Source: Comamonas sp. lk
GTDB taxonomy: Bacteria; Pseudomonadota; Gammaproteobacteria; Burkholderiales; Burkholderiaceae_C
Assembly: GCF_900564145.1 (NCBI RefSeq)
Contig: NZ_UOOB01000001.1
Span: 1,277,732-1,341,731, forward strand
Reading direction: 5' to 3'
DNA: 64,000 nt
A model generated the notes under the pieces. It was not told where the DNA came from. It did no database searches and was given only the letters and a program-made list of their open reading frames with translations. The translations under genes were made by a program, and so were the position numbers. Below, one piece after another: positions 28,168 to 38,442 of this stretch; position 1 is the first letter of the stretch, and each line of letters begins with the position of its first letter.

Positions 28168-28914
28168 ATGAATGACGATCAGACTCAACGCGAACAGCTT
28201 TCGGCTTTGGTAGATGGCGAGGCCACGCCGCCTTCCATGCCGGGTGTGCTGGCCTACGCGGAAAGCGACGAAGGCCAGCAGTCGTGGCGCATGTACCACC
28301 TGATCGGCGACGTGCTGCGCTCGCCCGAGCTGGCCCATCACAGCCAGCACGATATTCTTTCCGGCGTTCGCGCCCACATGGAACGCGAACCGCGCGCGTT
28401 CACGGGTGGTGCTGACGACATGCCCTTGGGCCAGTTGCAGCAGGTGGCTGCGGCGGAGGCGGCGCAGCCGTCCCAGCTTCATCGCGGTGCGGCCAATGCT
28501 TCGGTGTTTCGCTGGAAGATGGCCGCCGGTTTCGCCTCGGTAGCGGCCGTGGCCGCCATTGGTTGGGGTGCCCTGCTGGGCGGTGGCGCAGACGAGGGGC
28601 GTGCAGGTGCTCAGCTGGCTGCGTTGAGCCCGCAGAGCGTCGCTGCCGTGGCCCATGGTGCTTCTGTGGCGCTGGCAGGCATTGCGGCTCCCGAAGTGGA
28701 TGATGCGCATATCGCCCTGGGTGCCGATGCCCAGTCGTCCACCGTGGTGGCCGTCACCACTCCCAATGGGCAAAGCGTGATGCTGCGCGATCCACGCCTG
28801 GACGAGCTGCTCGCATCCCGCAATCAGTTCAGCAGCGCCGCCAATCTACAGATGCCGGCCAGCTTTCTGCGCAACGCCAACTTTGCGACTTCCCAGTCCG
28901 CACAACGCCGCTGA
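28168..28914 (+). CDS. rseA: Sigma-E anti-sigma factor RseA
   Basis: Inner-membrane protein that holds RpoE inactive until proteolysis releases it. The 248-residue chain starts with the RseA N-terminal domain (REQLSALVDGEA, then WRMYHLIGDVLRS), has one membrane helix near residues 114-137 (WKMAAGFASVAAVAAIGWGA) and ends in an Ala/Ser-rich periplasmic tail with Gln/Asn-rich patches. The ATG giving MNDDQTQ fits the domain; an ATG eight codons earlier is possible. It lies 49 bases after rpoE. No rseB follows. Confidence 0.9.
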   Translation: MNDDQTQREQLSALVDGEATPPSMPGVLAYAESDEGQQSWRMYHLIGDVLRSPELAHHSQHDILSGVRAHMEREPRAFTGGADDMPLGQLQQVAAAEAAQPSQLHRGAANASVFRWKMAAGFASVAAVAAIGWGALLGGGADEGRAGAQLAALSPQSVAAVAHGASVALAGIAAPEVDDAHIALGADAQSSTVVAVTTPNGQSVMLRDPRLDELLASRNQFSSAANLQMPASFLRNANFATSQSAQRR

Positions 28915-29223
28915 ATTCGGCAGGGGTGTCGGAACTTCTTGGCCTGCTGCTCATCAATATGAGAGCGGCTTGCGCTTGATTTGGAAGTGACTCAATAATA
29001 TTTCTATTGAGAAGCATTGAAAATCAAGCGCATACAGCTATCTTTTTTAAGTCTTTCCGCCTTCCATGCTGTTGGCCTGCGGGTAAACAGAGGATAAATA
29101 TGGCCTGAGCACGGCTTGCCGTGCTTTCGCTGGCGTGGAGGCTTTGCCAGAATGAGAAGCTGTGGGCCTGAAATGTCCATTTTTCTCCCCTGTTTGCGGC
29201 CTCGAAAATCGAGCAAGGAAATC
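28915..29223. other. 309-base gap between rseA and mucD holding a repeat palindrome
   Basis: No gene is seen. The centre is a double inverted repeat (separate entry). Many relatives carry rseB/mucB here; I find no protein remnant of it. Confidence 0.6.
28957..29048 (+). repeat. Two inverted repeat-family-A modules forming a long hairpin
   Basis: TGCGCTTGATTT (28971-28982) is the exact inverted complement of AAATCAAGCGCA (29021-29032). Inside, CTCAATA (28991-28997) pairs with TATTGAG (29005-29011). Flanking AGCGGCTTG on the left and TACAGCTATC on the right are the repeat ends, so this looks like two head-to-head copies. Confidence 0.65.
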
Positions 29224-30726
29224 ATGACTATGCGCACCCAAGCCTGGACAATGTTCGCAACCCGTGCCAAGGCAACCGCCCTGGCCAGTGCCATGGTGGT
29301 GGCTGCTGCCGGTGCTGCGGCCATGCTGCCGGTGTCGGCCGCCCAGGCCCAAAGCGCCGCCACGGCGCGCGGCCTGCCGGACTTCACGGATCTGGTGGAT
29401 CAGGTCGGCCCCTCGGTGGTGAACATTCGCACGCTGGAGAAGGTCTCCAAAAGCGCGGGTGAGAACCTGGGCATGGACGAAGACATGCTGGAGTTTTTCC
29501 GCCGCTTTGGCCTGCCCGTGCCCAATATTCCCCGCCAGCGCACGCCGCGCGGCGGCCAACAGGGCGAAGAGCAGCCCCGTGGCCTGGGTTCGGGCTTCAT
29601 CCTCACGGCTGACGGCTATGTGATGACCAATGCCCACGTGGTCGAAGGTGCGGACGAAGTCATCGTGACGCTGACCGACAAGCGCGAGTTCAAGGCCAAG
29701 ATTGTGGGCAGCGATAAGCGCACGGACGTGGCCGTGGTCAAGATCGAGGCCAAGGGCCTGCCTGCCGTCAAGATCGGTGATGTCGGCCGCCTGAAGGTGG
29801 GCGAGTGGGTGATGGCCATCGGCTCGCCCTTCGGCCTGGAAAATTCCGTGACGGCCGGCATTGTCTCGGCCAAGCAGCGCGACACGGGCGACTATCTGCC
29901 CTTTATCCAGACCGATGTGGCCATCAACCCCGGCAACTCGGGCGGCCCGCTGATCAATATGCGCGGCGAGGTGGTGGGCATCAACAGCCAGATCTATTCG
30001 CGCTCCGGCGGCTTCATGGGCATTAGCTTTGCCATTCCGGTGGATGAAGCTGTGCGCGTCAGCGAGCAGCTGCGTGCCAGCGGCAAGGTGACGCGCGGAC
30101 GTATCGGCGTGCAGATCGGCCCTGTGACCAAGGACGTGGCGGAATCCATAGGCCTGGGCAAGGCGGAAGGCGCGCTGGTCTCGGCCGTCGAGGCCGATTC
30201 TCCGGCCGCCAAGGCGGGCGTGGAAGCCGGCGACGTGATCACCAAGTTCGATGGCAAGACGATTGAAAAAGTCTCCGACCTGCCGCGTCTGGTGGGCAAT
30301 ACCAAGCCCGGCACCAAGAGCATGATTACCGTGCTGCGCCGCGGCAAGCTCATGGACTTGAACATGGTGATCGCCGAGGTGGAACCTGACGATGTCGTCA
30401 AGACCAAGGCAGCAGCCGGCAGCAGCAAGGCGCCTCAGGGCATGCTGGAGAACAAGGCGCTAGGCCTTACTTTGGGCGAGTTGACGGCGGCCCAGAAGAA
30501 GGAGTTGGGCGTCAAGGGCGGCGTTCGCGTGATGGCAGCCACCGATGCGGCTGCGCGCGTCGGTCTGCGCGAGGGCGATGTCATCCTGCAACTGGCCAAT
30601 ACCGAGGTGAACGATCTCAAGAGTTTTGAGAGTGCATGGGCCAAGGCGGATAAGGGTAAACCCGTAAATGTACTGGTGCGCCGTGGTGAATGGGCCCAGT
30701 ACGTGCTGATTCGCCCCAGCAAATAA
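29224..30726 (+). CDS. mucD: Periplasmic serine protease/chaperone of the DegP/MucD family
   Basis: A 500-residue HtrA protease that clears misfolded envelope proteins. A signal peptide (residues 1 to about 40, cleavage near AAQAQS) is followed by the protease domain with His138 (NAHVV), Asp168 (RTDVAVV) and Ser239 (NPGNSGGPL), then two PDZ domains (about 290-380 and 405-495). GSGFILTADGYVMTNAHV and SAKQRDTGDYLPFIQTDVAI are HtrA blocks. AAGGA precedes the ATG. Its place after rpoE-rseA is that of mucD. An alternative name is degQ. Confidence 0.95.
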   Translation: MTMRTQAWTMFATRAKATALASAMVVAAAGAAAMLPVSAAQAQSAATARGLPDFTDLVDQVGPSVVNIRTLEKVSKSAGENLGMDEDMLEFFRRFGLPVPNIPRQRTPRGGQQGEEQPRGLGSGFILTADGYVMTNAHVVEGADEVIVTLTDKREFKAKIVGSDKRTDVAVVKIEAKGLPAVKIGDVGRLKVGEWVMAIGSPFGLENSVTAGIVSAKQRDTGDYLPFIQTDVAINPGNSGGPLINMRGEVVGINSQIYSRSGGFMGISFAIPVDEAVRVSEQLRASGKVTRGRIGVQIGPVTKDVAESIGLGKAEGALVSAVEADSPAAKAGVEAGDVITKFDGKTIEKVSDLPRLVGNTKPGTKSMITVLRRGKLMDLNMVIAEVEPDDVVKTKAAAGSSKAPQGMLENKALGLTLGELTAAQKKELGVKGGVRVMAATDAAARVGLREGDVILQLANTEVNDLKSFESAWAKADKGKPVNVLVRRGEWAQYVLIRPSK

Positions 30727-30915
30727 GCGGTGCCGGACAGGCAGGTATTTCGCTCTCTGAAAGACATGCTTGTCCCGCACTCGCAGTGCCCCTATGCCAT
30801 TGGGTAGAATCCAACGCAAATGCATGGTGGTCGAACGCAAAAAAGCGGCTGATTTCAGCGCTTTGACAGCGGTGCAAAAGCCTTTGCAATTTCCGGAAGC
30901 TGATGGGCAAAAAGC

Positions 30916-30945
30916 TTGTTTCGTATTGTTGATAAACTGTATATA
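30916..30945 (+). promoter_or_regulatory. Possible promoter upstream of the lepA leader terminator
   Basis: TTGTTT at 30916-30921 and TATATA at 30940-30945, 18 bases apart, in an AT-rich patch. RNA started here would run about 140 bases to the terminator. Confidence 0.45.
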
Positions 30946-30993
30946 AGTGAATTCGACCAATACAAACAAACAATTGTCAAGCCTTGCTGGGTC

Positions 30994-31092
30994 TTGGTTT
31001 GCGGCCAGTTTTGCCTACAATGAAGTCCCAACTATCGCAGTTGCCAGAGATTGTTGGTTACGGGCGCGCCGCAAATGGACGCGCCCTTTTTT
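30994..31092 (+). ncRNA. Candidate small RNA or attenuator upstream of lepA
   Basis: A second promoter candidate (TTGGTT 30994-30999, 16-base spacer, TACAAT 31016-31021) is followed after about 40 bases by a terminator. The predicted product is 60-65 bases long and contains no reasonable reading frame. Either a free small RNA or a leader whose termination controls lepA-lepB would fit. Nothing known was recognised in the sequence. Confidence 0.4.
31062..31092 (+). terminator. Intrinsic terminator 50 bases before lepA
   Basis: GGGCGCG pairs with CGCGCCC around an 11-base loop, followed by six T. Confidence 0.8.
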
Positions 31093-31143
31093 CTTTGGCA
31101 TCCAGACCCCATTTTTCCAATTTTCTAGTCGTCTTTCTCGTTG

Positions 31144-32951
<1,808 letters not shown>

Positions 32952-32952
<1 letters not shown>

Positions 32953-33929
32953 TGCAAGTCATGCAATGGATTACGGCCGTCATTCTGGCGTCTTTTGTCG
33001 CCTATATCGGCGGTTGGTACATGGGTGCCATTGAAGGCAACTTTGCACTGCTGCTGTTCCTGGCCACGCTGGTGACCGGTATCTACTGGGTGGCCGAGCG
33101 CGTGTATTTCTGGCCCAAGCGCCGCGATGCGGTGGCCGCTGTGGAGCGCGCTGCGGTGGAGCGCCGTGCCGAGCTTGATCGCATGGGCATTGCCAAGACG
33201 GATATCGAAGTGTCGGAAGAGGCCAAGGGCCGCATCCTCATGCAGCCCTGGTGGCTGGATTGGACGGCTGGCCTGTTCCCGGTGATTGCCATCGTGTTCG
33301 TGCTGCGCTCCTTTTTGTTCGAGCCTTTCAAGATTCCTTCGGGCTCCATGATTCCCACCCTGATGGTGGGTGACCTGATCCTGGTGAACAAGTTCACCTA
33401 CGGTGTGCGCCTGCCCGTGATCAATAAAAAAATCATCGAAGGCAACAGCCCACAGCGTGGCGATGTGATGGTGTTTCGCTACCCGCCACAGCCCAATCTG
33501 GACTACATCAAGCGCGTGGTGGGCCTGCCCGGCGATGAGGTGGCTTATCTGAACAAGCGCCTGACCATCAACGGCACGCCTGTGCCCACGACCGAGCTGC
33601 CTGATTTTCTGGATCGCGATGCGATGCGTTACTTCAAGCAGTTCGACGAGTCCCTGGGTGAAAAGCCGCACCGCATCATCGTGAACAACGATGTGCCGCC
33701 CTTTATCCAAGGTGCCAGCGACCATGAGTACCGCAAGAACTGCAGCTACAGCGTGGAAGGCGTGACCTGCAAGGTGCCTGAAGGTCATTACTTCATGATG
33801 GGTGACAACCGCGACAACTCGCTGGATTCGCGCTATTGGGGTTTTGTGCCGGACAAGAACATCGTCGGCAAGGCATTTTTTGTCTGGATGAACTTCGGCG
33901 ATCTCAAGCGCATCGGTGGCTTTAACTGA
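32952..33929 (+). CDS. lepB: Signal peptidase I
   Basis: Cleaves signal peptides from secreted proteins at the inner membrane. The 325-residue protein has N-terminal membrane helices (residues 5-22, 28-50 and another near 105-122), and the catalytic dyad is Ser132 (IPSGSMIPTL) and Lys187 (YIKRVVGLPGD). GDNRDNSLDSRYWGFV is the box E signature. GGAGG lies just before the start, and the ATG shares one base with the lepA stop. Operon with lepA and the following DUF4845 gene is likely. Confidence 0.97.
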
Positions 33930-33993
33930 CAGGCATTGACCGATTTTCTGGCAGCGCGGGCCGCTAACGGCCCGCCTTGAGGAGGGGAAAAGC

Positions 33994-34344
33994 ATGAAGA
34001 CATTGGCAAATCGTTCGCGTCAGCGCGGCCTGTCCTTTATCGGACTGGTGTTTATGGTGGCCATCGTGGTCGCTGTGGTGGCGGTTGGCGCACAATCGGT
34101 GCCCATCTTTTTGGAAAATCAAGCCATCAAGAAAGCTGCCAACAAGGCGGCTGCCGAAGGCTTGACCGTGGCCGAGGTCAAGGCCAGCTTTGACCGCGCT
34201 GCCGCGATTGACGACATCAAGTCCGTCAGCGGCAACGATCTGCAAGTCACCAAAGTCAATGACAAGGTGGTGGTCGGCTATGAATACTCCCGAGAAATTC
34301 CCCTGGTAGGCCCGGCCTATCTTGTTTACCGTTTTAAGAAATAG
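33994..34344 (+). CDS. DUF4845 single-pass membrane protein
   Basis: A 116-residue protein with an RQRGLSFIGLVFMVAIVVAV start reminiscent of pseudopilins: a basic N-terminus, Gly-Leu/Ser-Phe and one long hydrophobic helix (about residues 13-32). The rest is a small alpha/beta domain. DUF4845 proteins are routinely encoded between lepB and rnc in beta- and gammaproteobacteria; their role is unknown. The ATG is preceded by GAGGAGGGG. The gap before it contains a GCGGGCC/GGCCCGC stem at 33956-33976 without a T-run. Confidence 0.88.
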   Translation: MKTLANRSRQRGLSFIGLVFMVAIVVAVVAVGAQSVPIFLENQAIKKAANKAAAEGLTVAEVKASFDRAAAIDDIKSVSGNDLQVTKVNDKVVVGYEYSREIPLVGPAYLVYRFKK

Positions 34345-34353
34345 ACCTTTTTG

Positions 34354-35037
34354 GTGGAACCTGCTCTTATCGCGCTGCAGCAAAGGCTGCAGCATCAATT
34401 TGCCAACCCGGCTTTGCTGCAACGTGCCGTTACGCACCGCAGCTTTTCGGCCGACAACAACGAGCGCCTGGAGTTTCTGGGCGACTCGGTGCTGAGTCTG
34501 GCCATCTCCAGCCTGCTGTATGCACGGCTGGCCTCCATGCCCGAGGGTGATCTCTCGCGCGTGCGCGCCAATCTGGTGCGTGAGGAAACCTTGCACAAGA
34601 TCGCACTCAGGCTGCAGCTGCCCGATCTGCTGCGCCTGGGTGAAGGTGAATCCAAATCCGGCGGCAAGCAACGTCCCTCCATCCTGGCCGATGCCGTGGA
34701 GGCACTGATTGGCGCCGTGTACCTGGACGCCGGTTTTTCCGCAGGGGAAAAAGTCGTGCACCATCTTTTTGATGGCGTCGATATCAACCCCCAGATGCGT
34801 GCGGCCGAGAAAGACCCCAAGACCGCCCTGCAGGAGTTGCTGCAAGGCAAACGCATGAAGCTGCCACACTACGAGGTGCTGGACATCTCGGGCGTGGCAC
34901 ACAAGCAGATCTTCACCGTGGGTTGCACGGTGACGGAATGGAATATCAGCGCCCAAGGCACAGGCAGCTCGCGCCGTGCGGGCGAACAGGCTGCAGCCGC
35001 TGCAGTCCTTGAACAATTGAAAGTTAAAAAGTCATGA
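34354..35037 (+). CDS. rnc: Ribonuclease III
   Basis: Double-strand-specific endoribonuclease for rRNA processing and mRNA turnover. 227 residues: the nuclease domain carries the signature [14 protein letters not shown] and [15 protein letters not shown] with the second set of acidic ligands, and a dsRNA-binding domain lies in the C-terminal 70 residues ([12 protein letters not shown], then [16 protein letters not shown]). I chose the GTG giving MEPALIAL; a TTG one codon upstream is possible. It overlaps era by four bases. Confidence 0.96.
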   Translation: MEPALIALQQRLQHQFANPALLQRAVTHRSFSADNNERLEFLGDSVLSLAISSLLYARLASMPEGDLSRVRANLVREETLHKIALRLQLPDLLRLGEGESKSGGKQRPSILADAVEALIGAVYLDAGFSAGEKVVHHLFDGVDINPQMRAAEKDPKTALQELLQGKRMKLPHYEVLDISGVAHKQIFTVGCTVTEWNISAQGTGSSRRAGEQAAAAAVLEQLKVKKS

Positions 35038-36122
35038 CCGATGCTGCTAAGAAAAAGCTAGCAAGCACCGCAGGTGCTGCAAGCGCCAAGCCGAAAAAAA
35101 GCGCTGGAAACACCCAGACCCAGGCCGATATTGACGCCATGCTGGCTGCGGCCAAGCCCGGTGCCATCTCCGCCGTCGTCCGCGAGGAAGTCGTGCCTGC
35201 CGAACCGGCCCGCATCTACGCCCCTGAAGAGCAGCGCTGCGGCCTGATCGCCATCGTGGGCAAGCCCAACGTGGGCAAGTCCACGCTGATGAATGCGCTG
35301 GTGGGCCAGAAGATCTCGATCACCTCGCGCAAGGCGCAGACCACGCGCCACCGCATTACCGGCATCCACACCAAGGACGATACGCAGTTCGTGTTTGTGG
35401 ACACCCCGGGTTTTCAGACCAAGCACTCGACCGCGCTGAACAAATCGCTGAACAAGACGGTGATGGGCGCGATTGGCGATGTGGACCTGATCCTGTTCGT
35501 GGTGGAAGCGGGCAGCTTCACGCTGGCCGATGCCAAGGTGCTGAGCCTGTTCAAGCCCGGCATTCCCACGCTGCTGATTGCCAACAAGCTCGACACCGTG
35601 GGTCGCCGCCAGGAAATCGCCCCCTGGCTGCGCGACATGCAGGAGCGCCATCCGTTTGCCGAGTTCGTGCCCATGTCGGCCAAGAACAAAAAGGACATCG
35701 AACGCATGTACGGCATCTGCGGCAAGTACCTGCCGCAGCAGCCCTGGTTCTATGCCGAGGACGAGCTGACCGACCGCAGCGAGAAATTCCTGGCGGCCGA
35801 AACCGTGCGTGAAAAGCTGTTCCGCTTTACCGGCGACGAACTGCCTTACACCTCGACCGTGGTCATCGACAAGTTCGAGGAAGAGCCCAGCAAGACCCAC
35901 AAGCGTTTTATGCGCATTGCCACCACCATCGTGGTGGAGCGAGACGGCCACAAGGCCATGGTGATTGGCCAGGGCGGCGAGCGCCTCAAGCGCATCTCCA
36001 CCGAAGCGCGCCAGGAGCTGGAAAAGCTGCTGGATGCCAAGGTCTTCCTGGAAGTGTGGGTCAAGGTGCGTTCCGGCTGGGCCGATGATGAGGCCCGCGT
36101 CAAATCCTTCGGCTACGAGTAA
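35034..36122 (+). CDS. era: GTPase Era
   Basis: Ribosome-assembly GTPase that binds the 3' end of 16S rRNA. The 362-residue protein is longer than E. coli Era (301) because of an N-terminal extension of about 65 Ala/Lys/Thr-rich residues. The GTPase domain has GKPNVGKST near 75-83, DTPGFQ, and NKLD; the C-terminal KH domain contains [12 protein letters not shown]. The ATG is within the rnc stop overlap (ATGA), so the long form is likely genuine, although a later start cannot be excluded. rnc-era coupling is conserved. Confidence 0.95.
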   Translation: MTDAAKKKLASTAGAASAKPKKSAGNTQTQADIDAMLAAAKPGAISAVVREEVVPAEPARIYAPEEQRCGLIAIVGKPNVGKSTLMNALVGQKISITSRKAQTTRHRITGIHTKDDTQFVFVDTPGFQTKHSTALNKSLNKTVMGAIGDVDLILFVVEAGSFTLADAKVLSLFKPGIPTLLIANKLDTVGRRQEIAPWLRDMQERHPFAEFVPMSAKNKKDIERMYGICGKYLPQQPWFYAEDELTDRSEKFLAAETVREKLFRFTGDELPYTSTVVIDKFEEEPSKTHKRFMRIATTIVVERDGHKAMVIGQGGERLKRISTEARQELEKLLDAKVFLEVWVKVRSGWADDEARVKSFGYE

Positions 36123-36241
36123 GTGCTTGGTGCCGCTTAGCGCCCTCGATACGTCGTTGCAAGCCCTTGCCGTGGCGCTGCCACTGTCTGCGGGCTTGCG
36201 CCTCGTCTCGATCGCTGCGCTGGGCGCTCTGCGACACTGTG

Positions 36242-36265
36242 AGGCTGTGTGACAGCCTTCTTTTT
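36242..36265 (+). terminator. Terminator-like hairpin after era
   Basis: AGGCTGT, loop GTG, ACAGCCT, then TCTTTTT. A second hairpin follows directly. Confidence 0.65.
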
Positions 36266-36266
36266 C

Positions 36267-36286
36267 AAGGCCCCTCGGGGCCTTTT
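36267..36286 (+). terminator. Second hairpin just upstream of recO
   Basis: AAGGCCC, loop CTCG, GGGCCTT, followed by TTG. It ends 15 bases before the recO ATG; the T-run is short. Confidence 0.5.
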
Positions 36287-36300
36287 GTATTCACTTCACC

Positions 36301-37077
36301 ATGGCCGCCAAAAGGGTTAGCGACGAACCCGCCTTCATCCTCCATCAGTACGACTGGAGCGAATCCAGCCTGATTCTGGAGGTCTTCACACGCCATCGCG
36401 GGCGGGTGGCGCTGGCGGCCAAGGGGGTCAAGCGGCCTACCTCCAACTTTCGCCCCGTGCTTCTGCCCCTGCAGCCCATCAAGGTCAGCTACACGCTGGG
36501 GGCCGAGGGCAATGCCGAGATTCACTCGCTCAAGGGCGCGGAATGGATGGGTGGCCATGTCATGCCGCAGGGCGATGCCCTGTGGTCCGGCATGTATCTC
36601 AACGAGCTGCTGATGCGCCTGCTGGCGCGTGACGATCCTTATGCCGCGCTGTTCGATATCTATGCCGGTGTGGTACGGGTGCTGGCCGGCCAGCACGGCG
36701 GCACGACGGAAGCCATAGAGCCCGTGCTGCGGGCGTTCGAGCTGGTGCTGCTGCGCGAGTTAGGCCATCTGCCCCAGCTGAGCGAAGAAAGCGCCACGCT
36801 GGGCGCGGTCAACAGTGTTGCCCGCTACGCGCTGGTGGCCGAAGGAGGGCTGCGCCAGGCTGCCACGCATGAGCGCGCCGCGCTGACCGGCAGTCAGTGG
36901 CGGGCCATAGAGCTGGCGCTGCAGACTTCGCAGCCCTTTCCCAAAACCCTGCACTGCCTGGCCGAGCCCGAAGTGGCCCAGGCCCTGAAGCCGCAGCTGC
37001 GCCATCTTCTGCAATACCATTGCGGCTCAAACATGCTGCGCACCCGCCAGCTGATGATGGATTTGCAATCGCTATGA
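36301..37077 (+). CDS. recO: DNA repair protein RecO
   Basis: Mediates RecA loading in the RecFOR recombination pathway. The 258-residue protein starts with the OB-fold region ([20 protein letters not shown], then [18 protein letters not shown]) and has the helical C-terminal domain ([26 protein letters not shown]). Two hairpins precede the start, and there is no strong ribosome site. The stop overlaps pdxJ by four bases, which ties the two together. Confidence 0.93.
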   Translation: MAAKRVSDEPAFILHQYDWSESSLILEVFTRHRGRVALAAKGVKRPTSNFRPVLLPLQPIKVSYTLGAEGNAEIHSLKGAEWMGGHVMPQGDALWSGMYLNELLMRLLARDDPYAALFDIYAGVVRVLAGQHGGTTEAIEPVLRAFELVLLRELGHLPQLSEESATLGAVNSVARYALVAEGGLRQAATHERAALTGSQWRAIELALQTSQPFPKTLHCLAEPEVAQALKPQLRHLLQYHCGSNMLRTRQLMMDLQSL

Positions 37078-37850
37078 ACACTTCTTCTGTTTCCCTGCGC
37101 ACGGCTTTGTCCGTCAATGTCAACAAGGTGGCCTTGCTGCGCAACACGCGGCATTTGGGCATTCCCTCGGTGACGCGAGCGGCAGAGATCTGCCTGCAGG
37201 CCGGCGCCCAGGGCATCACCATCCACCCGCGCCCCGATGAACGCCATATCCGCGCGCAAGACGTTTACGAGCTGCATGCGCTGCTCAAGGCGTGGCCGCA
37301 GGCCGAGTTCAATATCGAGGGCAATCCCACGCAGAATCTGATGGAGTTCATCCGCCAGACGCGACCGCACCAGGCCACTTTCGTGCCCGATAGCGAAGAC
37401 CAGTTCACCAGCGACCATGGCTGGACCTTCCCCCAGGATGCCCAGCGCCTGGCCCCCCTAATCGCCGAATGCAAGGCGCTTGGTGTGCGCGTGAGCCTGT
37501 TCATGGACCCCATCCCCGAGCAGATGGCCGCAGCCAAGGGCGTGGGGGCCGACCGCGTGGAGCTGTATACCGAGCCCTTTGCCGCCGCCTGGGGCAAGGC
37601 TGACCAGGAGCAGCAGCTGCAGGCCTATGCGGCAGCTGCGCAGGCCGCGCTGGATGCGGGTCTGGGCATCAATGCCGGCCATGACCTGAACCGTGACAAT
37701 CTGGCGGCCTTTGTGGCGCGTACACCCGGTCTGGCCGAAGTCTCGATCGGCCACGCCTTGATTGCCGATGCGCTGGAGCTGGGCTATGCCGAAACCGTGA
37801 AGGCCTATCAGGCGGTCATTGACGCCGGCATGGCGCTCAAGAAATCCTGA
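37074..37850 (+). CDS. pdxJ: Pyridoxine 5'-phosphate synthase
   Basis: Last step of de novo vitamin B6 synthesis, condensing 1-deoxyxylulose 5-phosphate with 3-amino-2-oxopropyl phosphate. 258 residues with the barrel motifs [45 protein letters not shown] and [10 protein letters not shown]. The ATG overlaps the recO stop. A family A repeat lies between it and acpS. The recO-pdxJ-acpS order is conserved in proteobacteria. Confidence 0.97.
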   Translation: MNTSSVSLRTALSVNVNKVALLRNTRHLGIPSVTRAAEICLQAGAQGITIHPRPDERHIRAQDVYELHALLKAWPQAEFNIEGNPTQNLMEFIRQTRPHQATFVPDSEDQFTSDHGWTFPQDAQRLAPLIAECKALGVRVSLFMDPIPEQMAAAKGVGADRVELYTEPFAAAWGKADQEQQLQAYAAAAQAALDAGLGINAGHDLNRDNLAAFVARTPGLAEVSIGHALIADALELGYAETVKAYQAVIDAGMALKKS

Positions 37851-37855
37851 AACCA

Positions 37856-37906
37856 TAGCTGTTAGCGCTTTCTACATAGGCGCTTGAGCCCGATTTGGCT
37901 CATAAG
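37856..37906 (+). repeat. Repeat family A copy between pdxJ and acpS
   Basis: ATAGCTGTTAGCGCTTTCTA, CATAGGCGCTTGAGCC, then GATTTGGCTCA. It fills most of the 65-base gap and ends at the acpS ribosome site. Confidence 0.6.
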
Positions 37907-37915
37907 GAGTAAAGC

Positions 37916-38308
37916 ATGATCTACGGCATAGGCACCGATATCTGCGATGTACGCCGCATTCGCGAGAGCCTGGAAAAGCATGGCGAACGCTTTGCGCAGA
38001 AGGTGCTGGCCGAGGGCGAGCTGGCCACCTGGCGTGCCCGCAGCGAACGCTGGCCCGAGCGCGGTATCCGCTATGTGGCCACGCGTTTTTCGGCCAAGGA
38101 AGCGTTCAGCAAGGCCATTGGCATGGGCATGCGTATGCCCATGACCTGGCGGCATTGCGAAGTCATCAAGCTGCCCAGCGGCCAACCGGCGATTCGCCTG
38201 CATGGTGAGCTCAAGGAGTGGTTCGAGAAAAACCAGCTCACGGTCCATTTGTCGGTCACCGACGAGAGCGACTATGCCGCCAGCTTCTGTGTGGTTGAGA
38301 AGCGATAA
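37916..38308 (+). CDS. acpS: Holo-ACP synthase
   Basis: Transfers 4'-phosphopantetheine from CoA to the acyl carrier protein. 130 residues with the magnesium ligands in [13 protein letters not shown] (Asp8) and in [13 protein letters not shown] (Glu near 62). WRHCEV and the C-terminal [20 protein letters not shown] are typical. AAGGAG lies six bases upstream. The cognate AcpP gene is 12 kb away in this window. A family B repeat follows the stop. Confidence 0.96.
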   Translation: MIYGIGTDICDVRRIRESLEKHGERFAQKVLAEGELATWRARSERWPERGIRYVATRFSAKEAFSKAIGMGMRMPMTWRHCEVIKLPSGQPAIRLHGELKEWFEKNQLTVHLSVTDESDYAASFCVVEKR

Positions 38309-38395
38309 GCATCCCCCTGAGTCGCTTCGCGCCTTCCCCCTGGGACAACGCCAGCGCTACGGGGCGGCCCTTGCGCGGCGTTTGCTGGCCTAGCG
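38309..38395 (+). repeat. Palindromic interspersed repeat, family B, copy 2
   Basis: CCCCCTGAGTCGCTTCGCGCC, TTCCCCCTGGGACAACGCC and GGGGCGGCCCTTGCGCGGC, in the same order as the copy at 3526. It lies between acpS and nagZ. Confidence 0.6.
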
Positions 38396-38442
38396 TGCGC
38401 GTTTTTTAAGCCTTAGTCTCCTATTTAAGTCGAATCGACAAG

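Larger units (their letters stand above)
30727..31143. other. 417-base mucD-lepA intergenic region
   Basis: The first 190 bases show nothing convincing apart from an isolated TAGAAT at 30805. From 30916 onward it contains two promoter-like elements and one strong terminator (separate entries), then a pyrimidine-rich stretch leading to lepA. No small protein gene with a ribosome site was found. Confidence 0.6.

Noticed and set aside
33956..33976. GC-rich hairpin between lepB and the DUF4845 gene as a terminator
   Set aside because: No T-run follows and it lies inside a tightly packed conserved operon directly before a strong ribosome site.
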